The notes under the pieces: model-generated
Databases searched by the model: none
What the model saw: only the letters and a program-made list of their open reading frames with translations
Told to the model about the DNA's origin: nothing
Made by a program: the position numbers and the translations under genes
Source: Desulfobulbus sp.
GTDB lineage: Bacteria; Desulfobacterota; Desulfobulbia; Desulfobulbales; Desulfobulbaceae
Reading direction: 5' to 3'
Length of the DNA stretch: 13,752 nt
NCBI GenBank assembly: GCA_028684915.1
Contig: JAQUEZ010000159.1
Location: forward strand, 1-13,752
Shown: positions 7,802-13,752 of the stretch, one piece after another
How positions within the stretch are numbered: the stretch's first letter is position 1
Layout of the letters: each line of letters starts with the position of its first letter

Positions 7802-8215
7802 TTAAGCGCCACCGTTAGTAGCATATTTAACCATGGCGAATTTTTTGTTGAGCATGGTGACTGCCGCTTCGTACATAATCTCGTTTTGCGACAGTTTAAC
7901 CATCTCCTGGTCAGCGCTCACCGTGTTCTCATCGCCTAAGCCGGTCCGATCCTTGGTGCTGGTCACTGTTCCTGAAACCTGTTCAATATCAGCCGCACCT
8001 AGGGGAATATGGTTTGGTTGAGTCACCACCGGCCGAAGATTGTTGCCGCCCAGAGCCCCCTGTAGTTGTTGCTCAAAGGTAAAAGTTTGGGCGGAGTAGC
8101 CCGGTGTTTCGGCATTGGCGATGTTCGAACCGATGACCTCCTGATTTTTTTGGCGTAGATCAAGCACCTTCTGCAGTAAGCGCATGGTGGTGTCAAATTG
8201 TTGAATACCCGGCAT
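7802..8215 (-). CDS. flgB: Flagellar basal-body proximal rod protein FlgB
   Basis: From ATG 8215 the protein has 137 aa. The rod signature NIANAETPGYSAQTFTFEQQL near residues 31-51 and the C-terminal helix MVKLSQNEIMYEAAVTMLNKKFAMVKYA identify FlgB, the rod subunit next to FliE. An in-frame GTG at 8227 would add four residues, but the GTG itself is part of a GGAG site sitting 6-7 nt before ATG 8215, so the shorter start is preferred. It is the first flagellar gene of the operon. I could not find a convincing sigma-54 or sigma-28 promoter in the space upstream, which is mostly filled by a repeat element. Confidence 0.97.
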   Translation of the reverse strand: MPGIQQFDTTMRLLQKVLDLRQKNQEVIGSNIANAETPGYSAQTFTFEQQLQGALGGNNLRPVVTQPNHIPLGAADIEQVSGTVTSTKDRTGLGDENTVSADQEMVKLSQNEIMYEAAVTMLNKKFAMVKYATNGGA

Positions 8216-8273
8216 GTCAATCTCCACTGGTTAGGTTGGTTTGAAGGAGCCTTGGCTGGACGATAGTTTTTTT

Positions 8274-8393
8274 TGATGGGGTCGTAAAAACTTCGATCTC
8301 CTGTGTCGCAGCTTTTTTCCGATACTCGACATACCTTTTGTATGTCATCGCACCGAAAATAAAATTCATAGCTCGTATATCAGTGTTTTTACC
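8274..8393 (+). repeat. Palindromic intergenic element, copy A (diverged and missing its right end)
   Basis: It begins tgatggggtcgtaaaaactt and shares the order of blocks with copies at 10942-11103 and 13442-13604 in the same orientation. Shared blocks include cgatct...gtcgcagc, a central ctcgacataccttttgtatg hairpin, and a closing gtttttacc. The last 40 or so bases of the other copies, including tttttacgagtccatca, are absent. The central hairpin GACATAC/GTATGTC (8328-8334 with 8340-8346) is perfect. The element ends 6 nt from the stop codon of the TPR gene and occupies most of the gap before flgB. Orientation is arbitrary, since the element is nearly palindromic. Confidence 0.85.
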
Positions 8394-8399
8394 CGTTCC

Positions 8400-10835
8400 T
8401 CATTTTTGCATCTCGAGGATGACACTTTCTTCGCGTGCAAGCCGTTTCCATAAAGGGTCTTTGCCTTTTTCGGCTAACTGTTGGAACAGTTTAAGCGCCT
8501 GTTGACGATTGCCTTTGCGGTTTTCTATTTGGGCAAGACGATATTCGGCTTGCTCCTGGCCCTGATCAATTTTTAGCTGCTGTTGAAACAGGTTTTGTGC
8601 GGCATCATTATTCCCGACTTGAAAATAAGATTCCGCCAAAGGAAGAAGCAGGCTATTTGAGGCGAGTTGTCCCTGTAGTTGCGGTTTATTGAGGGTGTCA
8701 ATCACGTGCTGCCACTGTTTTTTTTCGTAAAATAGGCGCCCCTTGAGCAATTCCAGTTGGTCGATTTTAGGTGCATCATCGGCGGTTATCAACTTCAAGG
8801 CTTGCTCGGAGTGGCCGCTTCGATAGAGCGCTTGCGCTTTGAGAAAAAAAATGGCGAGTCGATCTGTGCCCTTGGGATAACGCAGTTGATAGCGATCGGC
8901 ATACTCTTCGATTTGGAGAAATCGACCGGCACCAAAAAGGGATTCCAGCAGTGGCAAATAGATTTTTTCTTTTGCCGCATTATCAGAGACTTCAAATAAA
9001 TATTGGTAGGTTTGTGCCGCCTGATCGGCTAGGCCAAGTTTGCTATAGGCTTTTGCCAGATCAAAGAGGAGGTCGGGTTTGATCCAACCGCGGACAAAAT
9101 ATTTTTTATTCTGTTTAGCCAGGACCAGGGCCTTGACATATTCTTCGTTATTTACCAGTTGGCTGATAACTTTGGGTAACTGCTCAATCAACAGGGCCAT
9201 AGCCTCGGTACGAAGATGACCACCCTGGAATTCGCGGAGTAGTTGCATGCATTTTTCTACACTTGCAGCATATTCTCCCGAGAGGTGATGCACCAGGGCT
9301 TCTTTAAAAAGACATTCTTCCCGTTGCAAAACCGATTTGCCATGCTGGGTGCACCTACTGTAGATTGCTGTTGCCTCATAAGGTGCTATTTTTTTGCTCA
9401 GATAATCAAGATCGGTTTTTTTTAAGTGGGCAAGATCTCCCCCCTGAGACTTGGGGAACGCATCAATGATCTGTTCAAGATCGATTCTTCCTTTCTTTGC
9501 GGTTGGCGGCATTTTCAACTGACATTGGGCCAGGCGAAACAGAGCCAAATCCTGATTTGGTTGATTGTTAAGTATATCGCCTAGTTGCATGTACCATTTT
9601 GCCGCTTCCCCGTATCGTTTGGCTCCATACAGACTGTCACAAAACGCAGCCAGAGACATTGGGTCAGTGGCGAGATAGGGTGATGTGTCAGCAAGGCTTA
9701 AATAATGAGTCAAAGCTTTGGCTTTCTTGCCTTGCGCGTAACGGAGATCAGCCAAACGCAAGAGTCGTAGTGGGGTAAGGGTGGCATTGCGGCTCAAAAG
9801 AGGATCGGCCAGAAGCTTTTCAGCCGTTTCAAACTGATCAGACAGCAGTGCCAGTTCTGCGAGGAAGAGATGGCAATCATCAATAAATGGTATTTTTCCG
9901 GAAAGTTCTTCGATCAGTGGCGCCAATTCATAATAAGTGTCGATATAGTTGCCTCTGGTCGCCTGCTGGTACAGTAAAAGATAGTGAGAAAGCTTATCCA
10001 GTAACCCGTCAGGGTACTGGATCATGATCCTTTGGAGGAGGAAATAGGGGTCGCGGTATTCCCCCATCCGCAACAGGGCCTCGGCATAGGTGAGTACGAG
10101 CCGTTCCTCGAAGGATTCTTTGGCTTGAATCTTAATTTCTTCACGGAGCAATAGGCAGACCTGGTTCCACTTATTCTCTCGTGCCCTTTGCTGAATCTCT
10201 GCTGGTAACCATTGGTCAAGTGGTATTTTGGGGTCGATCCCACTTGCTAGGGGAAAAGGCGGAAGATGAAAAATCGGGCGAGCTTCGATGGTTACTGGAA
10301 GTTCATATGTAGAAAAAAAAGAAAGCCAGTTTTTGGTGAATTGTGAAAGATTGACCGGATTAAGGGTTTCAATGTTTGAACGTTTAATAACGTCGACTCC
10401 CTGAAGTTTGGTGCTCAGCTCAGGGTAACTTGTGGAAAGTTGGTTGCCCAAAAGAACATCAAGCAACAGCAAGCCGGTGGATGGATTGCGTTGTGTGGAA
10501 ACTTTTTGCGGTGGATAACGGAAATATATCGAGAAAATAGTTTTTGCAGGAAGTTCATTGGGCACAATTTTAATCATTCGTCCATCGCTTGCCGGAAGGG
10601 TCAGTTGGCGGGCGAGATTTGTCCCTACCAACTCGAGATCGACACGTCGGCCATTGGTGGTGAGACGGGACTCCGGCAGAGTATCAAAGTGAAAAAACAG
10701 TTGCAAGGATGCTGTTTCATCACTGCGGTTGACCGTCGTGAGCACAGAGCTCGCTTGAGCCCCTGTTCCGCAAAACAGGTTGACAGTGATCAGCAGCAGC
10801 GAGAAGATGAATAAACGAGAGAACATAACCCTCAT
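8400..10835 (-). CDS. Exported TPR-repeat protein with N-terminal beta domain, possible flagellar motor scaffold
   Basis: From ATG 10835 the protein has 811 aa. Residues 1-28 form a signal peptide (Leu/Ile/Phe core, AQA cleavage site); no lipobox surrounds Cys22, so a soluble periplasmic product is likely. Residues about 30-135 alternate hydrophobic strands (ASLQLFFHFDT, RRVDLELVG, TIFSIYFRYP, GLLLLDVLLG), reminiscent of an AMIN-like beta sandwich. From about 210 to the end the protein is helical, with many TPR-like units (for example RLVLTYAEALLRMGEYRDPYFLL, LFDLAKAYSKLGLADQAAQTYQYLF, LLLPLAESYFQVGNNDAAQNLFQQQL). This order and size resemble Campylobacter PflA, but I claim no sequence homology. 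ATG 10826 is an alternative start with GAGG close upstream; a frame from 10919 would bury the signal peptide. It lies on the flgB strand, about 185 nt upstream. Confidence 0.85.
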   Translation of the reverse strand: MRVMFSRLFIFSLLLITVNLFCGTGAQASSVLTTVNRSDETASLQLFFHFDTLPESRLTTNGRRVDLELVGTNLARQLTLPASDGRMIKIVPNELPAKTIFSIYFRYPPQKVSTQRNPSTGLLLLDVLLGNQLSTSYPELSTKLQGVDVIKRSNIETLNPVNLSQFTKNWLSFFSTYELPVTIEARPIFHLPPFPLASGIDPKIPLDQWLPAEIQQRARENKWNQVCLLLREEIKIQAKESFEERLVLTYAEALLRMGEYRDPYFLLQRIMIQYPDGLLDKLSHYLLLYQQATRGNYIDTYYELAPLIEELSGKIPFIDDCHLFLAELALLSDQFETAEKLLADPLLSRNATLTPLRLLRLADLRYAQGKKAKALTHYLSLADTSPYLATDPMSLAAFCDSLYGAKRYGEAAKWYMQLGDILNNQPNQDLALFRLAQCQLKMPPTAKKGRIDLEQIIDAFPKSQGGDLAHLKKTDLDYLSKKIAPYEATAIYSRCTQHGKSVLQREECLFKEALVHHLSGEYAASVEKCMQLLREFQGGHLRTEAMALLIEQLPKVISQLVNNEEYVKALVLAKQNKKYFVRGWIKPDLLFDLAKAYSKLGLADQAAQTYQYLFEVSDNAAKEKIYLPLLESLFGAGRFLQIEEYADRYQLRYPKGTDRLAIFFLKAQALYRSGHSEQALKLITADDAPKIDQLELLKGRLFYEKKQWQHVIDTLNKPQLQGQLASNSLLLPLAESYFQVGNNDAAQNLFQQQLKIDQGQEQAEYRLAQIENRKGNRQQALKLFQQLAEKGKDPLWKRLAREESVILEMQK

Positions 10836-10941
10836 CTGTGGGGAGAATTGCCTGTTTCGCACCAGTAGGTAAATGAAGTGATGGTCGCGCAAAAATAAGG
10901 ACAAAAAACAGTGGCTCATGAAAACAGAGAGTTACAAATAA

Positions 10942-11103
10942 TGATGACGTCGTAAATACTTCGATCTATTGCGTCGCATTGTTTTTCCCGACGCTCGACA
11001 TACCTTATGTATGCCTTCGATCCAGGGAAAACAATGCTCCTTGCATATCTTGTTTTTACATAGCCATCTCTTAGATTGTGATGGACTTTTTACGAGTCCG
11101 TCA
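10942..11103 (+). repeat. Palindromic intergenic element, copy B (about 162 bp)
   Basis: The ends are tgatgacgtcgta and tttttacgagtccgtca, an imperfect terminal inverted repeat. It aligns almost end to end with the copy at 13442-13604, including the identical blocks tcgatctattgcgtcgca, gctcgacataccttatgtat, tagccatctcttaga and actttttacgagtcc. It lies between the divergent starts of the TPR gene and the CheA-like gene. No plausible protein is encoded; reading frames through it are by-products of the palindrome. It looks like a non-autonomous mobile or structural repeat (MITE- or REP-like). Confidence 0.9.
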
Positions 11104-11374
11104 AAGAATACATTGTCGTTTATGTTGTTTTGTCTCAGTACGACCATTACGTGCATTCTTCAAAGCAAGATATATTCCACCTTTAACTTACCTGCTTGGG
11201 GACGAAAATAATGTGCAAGATTAATAAAATGACGCTTGTTGTCGAGTGGCACCGCCGTCTTTCTGTTTATGTGTCACTGTTTTGACTTTAACGTCCTGGG
11301 CATAACGAGGCATAATAATCGGTTGCAAGAGGGGCTTGAGAAGATGTTAGCGGGAAAGAGTTTAGGAGAAAAAT
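11104..11374 (+). other. Intergenic region upstream of the CheA-like gene
   Basis: This stretch of 271 nt has no credible gene. A weak sigma-70-like pair, TTTAAC (11287-11292) and CATAAT (11311-11316) with an 18-nt spacer, is the best promoter candidate, at low confidence. A TGGCAC (TGGCACCGCC) lies near 11250 but is not followed by the TTGC-type -12 element of sigma-54 promoters. The gene has a clear AGGAG at 11364-11368, 6 nt before its GTG start. Confidence 0.4.
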
Positions 11375-13162
11375 GTGATTTCTGAAGAGAATACGCCTGT
11401 GCTGGAACGTTTTATTCTTCAAAGTAGGGCAATGGTCGAGGATATATTGCCCAAATTACGCACGCTTTTGGTTGAGTCCGGTCGGGATGATTTGTTGCTT
11501 TTCGTCATTGGTAGGGGCTGTGAGCTTTTTCAGGCCATCAAAGAAAATGGTTCGATTCTTCAACTGGAATACTTGCTCGCCCCCTCTGAGGCTATGGGGG
11601 CTATGCTGGAAAGTGCCCGTTTAAATCAGTTGCAGCTCTCGCCGTTGCATATCTCTCTCTTTATCGAAGCCTGTACCTTTGTCGACCAGGGACTTGAACT
11701 CATCGCTAGAGAGAAAAGTGATCAACGCCTGGCAGCCTCTGCGACTGCACTCCAGGCCGCCATCACGGAAGCATTGCTCGAAGCCTGTACAGACCCAGAA
11801 AATCCCACTCCATTTGCGGGAGTCTCCGTGGAAATGAGGGATGCATTTTTTCAAGAGTGCGAGCAGTTGTTGATCACCGTAGAACAGGAATTCGTTTTAT
11901 GGGATTTTATTGCCATAGATCATGAACGAGTTGCTGAGCTTTGCAGGATTTTACACCGATTGAAGCAGAATTTTTCCATTTATGAATGTAGAGATTTCGA
12001 ACGGTTAAGCATGGCTCTCGAGTCAGCCATGAATCGTTTTATCCAGGGCGATTTTTTCCAGACAGAATACCCGGAGCGTATTTTTCTTCGCTGCATAGAT
12101 GCCATGCGAGAGGCTTTTGCGCGATTTCCCCTGACTGAAACTCTGACCATCACCGATATGGAGGAACATCTCCTTGCTGTGCAGGGATTGATTCGACAAC
12201 CCTTGGGAGAACTTCTGATCGAGGCGGGGCTGGTTGATCCCCGCACAGTTGATGATGCGCTTTCGCTGCAAAGGAGTTCGCGAACCCACCGGCCTCGGCG
12301 AATAGGTGAAGTCTTGGTGGGCATGGGCGAGGTCACCGAAGAACAGGTGCAGGATGTCCTTAAACAGCAGCAGCGCAAAAAAAAGCAGGTGCAGGACGCA
12401 GAAACCTACTTGACAACAAGTCTTGGCGCGCATCCTGCCACTCGGCCCATCGTGCCGCTGTTTCCAGCTGAAGTCACTGTCGATGGGCAAAAGCTGGCGC
12501 GCGTAGTCTCCATTGTTAAGCAAATGACCTTAATGACGCTCCCTCCTGAGCTTGAACCTTTTGTCGGCGAACTCGACCAGTTGACCCGCAGCTTCAATCA
12601 GGAAGCTGTCTTTGGTTTTACTCATCACCTCCAAAGGGTTGTGCGTGACTTTGCGATTCATTTCAACAAGCGGGTCCACTTTCGATTGGAAGGGGCTGGT
12701 GTCATGCAAGAGGAATTGGATATGGAAAAATTTGCAGATCTGCTCATTCCTCTCTTGCGTAACAGTGTAGAACATGGGGTGGAATCGGTTGATCAGCGTC
12801 AGCTGTCCCAAAAGAAAAAAAATAGCCGTATCTCCCTTTCAGCCCTTCGTCAGGGGGGAGAGGTCTGGGTCAGTGTTGAGGATGATGGCGTGGGGTTTGA
12901 CCTGAAATTGATAGCTAGACTCTGTTTTGATCAGGACTTGGTGAGTAGGGATGAGCTTGGCAAACTGACAGGTGCTGAACTCCTCCAGATCTTTCTCAAC
13001 AATCAAAATTGTGCCACCGAGCCGGTGGTGGAAGACGCTCTTCATTGTACCGGTCTGGCCATCGTCAAAAAAATGCTGCGAGATTTTAACGGGAAGATGG
13101 ATATATGGTCTCGGCCAGGCAAAGGCGCACGCGTTACATTGCGAATACCGCGTGCATCTTGA
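11375..13162 (+). CDS. CheA-like histidine kinase with tandem HPt-like domains and GspE-N-like repeats, no CheW-binding domain
   Basis: This 595-aa protein starts at GTG 11375 with AGGAG 6 nt upstream. Residues about 10-135 look like a degenerate HPt helical bundle in which Glu50 seems to replace the phosphorylated His. A second HPt-like bundle at about 153-250 keeps His194 and Lys197 (ILHRLKQN). Residues 275-332 hold two LGELLIEAGLV / IGEVLVGMGEV repeats of the GspE-N (MshEN-like) kind. A CheA-type dimerisation segment (about 367-440) and ATPase domain follow: N box LLRNSVEHGVE (460-470), G1 EDDGVGFD (502-509), a weak G2 around Gly560, and GKGARVTLRIP (582-592). The chain ends there, so the CheW-like P5 domain of true CheA is absent. 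It is transcribed away from the flagellar operon. It is probably a signalling kinase, but its link to chemoreceptors is unclear. Confidence 0.85.
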   Translation: MISEENTPVLERFILQSRAMVEDILPKLRTLLVESGRDDLLLFVIGRGCELFQAIKENGSILQLEYLLAPSEAMGAMLESARLNQLQLSPLHISLFIEACTFVDQGLELIAREKSDQRLAASATALQAAITEALLEACTDPENPTPFAGVSVEMRDAFFQECEQLLITVEQEFVLWDFIAIDHERVAELCRILHRLKQNFSIYECRDFERLSMALESAMNRFIQGDFFQTEYPERIFLRCIDAMREAFARFPLTETLTITDMEEHLLAVQGLIRQPLGELLIEAGLVDPRTVDDALSLQRSSRTHRPRRIGEVLVGMGEVTEEQVQDVLKQQQRKKKQVQDAETYLTTSLGAHPATRPIVPLFPAEVTVDGQKLARVVSIVKQMTLMTLPPELEPFVGELDQLTRSFNQEAVFGFTHHLQRVVRDFAIHFNKRVHFRLEGAGVMQEELDMEKFADLLIPLLRNSVEHGVESVDQRQLSQKKKNSRISLSALRQGGEVWVSVEDDGVGFDLKLIARLCFDQDLVSRDELGKLTGAELLQIFLNNQNCATEPVVEDALHCTGLAIVKKMLRDFNGKMDIWSRPGKGARVTLRIPRAS

Positions 13163-13441
13163 AATCTTTATAAAAAAACCGACATTACATGGAATAAAAA
13201 TTTGATTTCCTTAATTTCATATTGATAGAATACGCCATGACGAAATGCCATAGGTTACACCCGCGCCGTGAACTGAATATGGTCATTTTGGCAGAAACGC
13301 CAAAAAAGACGTCTCTTGCATCGTAACTCACTGTGTTGGTGATGCCAGCTGTTCGATTTTGGGGTGGAAAAACATCAGGATAGTAGTTTTCGTGAAAAAA
13401 TCCCGAGAATGGCTTATTGTATTTAGGTATTTTTAGACTTT
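13163..13441. other. Intergenic region downstream of the CheA-like gene
   Basis: About 280 nt, AT-rich at the left. It holds a small stem TTTTGGC/GCCAAAA (13286-13292 with 13299-13305) that is followed by A rather than T on the plus strand, so it is a poor intrinsic terminator. A 29-codon frame at 13237-13326 has no ribosome binding site and is not supported as a gene. I see no RNA gene. Confidence 0.4.
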
Positions 13442-13604
13442 TGATGGCGTCGTAAAAATTTCGATCTATTGCGTCGCAGCATTTTCCCCGAGGCTCGACA
13501 TACCTTATGTATGCCTTCGAGTCGGGAAAAACACTGCTTCTTGTATATCTGCGTTTTTACCTAGCCATCTCTTAGAGCGTGATGAACTTTTTACGAGTCC
13601 ATCA
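13442..13604 (+). repeat. Palindromic intergenic element, copy C (about 163 bp)
   Basis: This copy has the best ends: tgatggcgtcgtaaaaa at the left and tttttacgagtccatca at the right, a 17-bp inverted repeat with two mismatches. Inside is a long imperfect hairpin centred on cataccttatgtatg (about 13498-13512), whose arms pair ttttcccc with gggaaaa, gcag with ctgc, and gtaaaaa with gtttttac. It separates the CheA-like gene from the next gene on the right. It is very similar to copy B and more distant from copy A. Confidence 0.9.
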
Positions 13605-13656
13605 CTTTTTATGAAGTTGAAAAAAAGTAAGCGTCAAAACAACCGCATCTTTTAGC

Positions 13657-13679
13657 CAGTATCGTATGATGTCATACTG
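13657..13679 (+). promoter_or_regulatory. Candidate palindromic operator overlapping a -10-like hexamer
   Basis: Two nested inverted repeats are present: CAGTAT/ATACTG (13657-13662 with 13674-13679) and GTATGA/TCATAC (13664-13669 with 13672-13677). TATGAT at 13665-13670 resembles a sigma-70 -10 box, but no good -35 box is placed 17 nt upstream. It lies 36 nt before the GTG of the next gene, a plausible place for a repressor site. This is pattern only, with no known regulator assigned. Confidence 0.3.
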
Positions 13680-13714
13680 TGGCCGACTTGAACACCAACC
13701 AAGGAGGCCCCACC

Positions 13715-13752
13715 GTGAACACCACCAACTATACAGCCCTCAAGGATAGGCG
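13715..13752 (+). CDS. Start of an unidentified gene (runs off right edge)
   Basis: A perfect Shine-Dalgarno AAGGAGG (13701-13707) lies 7 nt before GTG 13715, which opens a frame reading MNTTNYTALKDR to the window end. Twelve residues are too few for a family call. There is no signal peptide at the start; it is polar and likely cytosolic. The strength of the ribosome site is the main evidence that this is a real gene. Confidence 0.65.
   Translation, partial: MNTTNYTALKDR

Noticed and set aside
8216..8273. Sigma-54 or sigma-28 promoter directly before flgB
   Set aside because: No TGGCAC-N5-TTGC or TAAA-N15-GCCGATAA pattern was found on the minus strand.
10932..11156. Minus-strand frame of 74 codons over repeat copy B
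   Set aside because: It lies within the palindromic element, has no family-like features, and the same region in copy C is not kept as a frame.
11245..11330. Sigma-54 promoter for the CheA-like gene (TGGCACC... and TGGGCATAACGAGGCA)
   Set aside because: The first lacks a GC at the -12 position; the second matches only TGG and GCA with poor flanks.
13286..13305. Stem TTTTGGC/GCCAAAA as a terminator for the CheA-like gene
   Set aside because: Only three G-C pairs and no T-run after the stem on the plus strand.
13237..13326. Short plus-strand frame of 29 codons downstream of the CheA-like gene
   Set aside because: No Shine-Dalgarno, no recognisable features, and its length is expected by chance.

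Overview
The window is the front part of a bacterial flagellar basal-body/export operon on the minus strand. It is flanked by a large periplasmic TPR gene on the same strand and a divergent CheA-like signalling gene on the plus strand. Gene order in the direction of transcription is TPR protein, flgB, flgC, fliE, fliF, fliG, fliH, fliI, fliJ, a motE-like gene, and the start of fliK, which runs off the left edge. A MotE-like gene between fliJ and fliK, a CheA variant with GspE-N-like inserts and a family of palindromic intergenic repeats together suggest a sulfate-reducer-type Desulfobacterota (former Deltaproteobacteria), perhaps Desulfobulbales. No ribosomal or other taxonomic marker is present, so this placement is inference.

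Region by region: 1-823 is the N-terminal part of a FliK-like hook-length protein carrying three complete in-frame 93-bp (31-residue) tandem repeats. Positions 828-8215 hold nine tightly spaced flagellar genes (MotE-like back to FlgB), several translationally coupled: fliI/fliJ share an ATGA overlap, fliG/fliH overlap by 14 nt, and motE/fliK are 4 nt apart. The exception is a roughly 156-nt space before the best-supported fliI start. Positions 8274-8393 hold a diverged or truncated copy of a palindromic repeat. Positions 8400-10835 encode an exported protein of about 811 aa with an N-terminal beta domain and TPR superhelix. Positions 10942-11103 and 13442-13604 hold two near full-length copies of the repeat. 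Positions 11375-13162 encode a 595-aa CheA-like kinase. A new gene with a strong Shine-Dalgarno starts at 13715 and leaves the window on the right.

The operon products form one machine. FliF and FliE with FlgB and FlgC build the MS ring and proximal rod. FliG is the rotor/switch protein. FliH, FliI and FliJ energise type III export. MotE-like and FliK would act on stator/motor assembly and hook length. The TPR protein has the domain plan of periplasmic motor-scaffold proteins such as Campylobacter PflA and may be an accessory motor part. The CheA-like protein lacks the CheW-binding domain, so it probably does not work as a standard receptor-coupled chemotaxis kinase.

The most notable items are the FliK repeat expansion, the PflA-like TPR protein beside the rod operon, the unusual CheA architecture, and the three-copy palindromic element sitting in every gene-boundary gap outside the flagellar genes.
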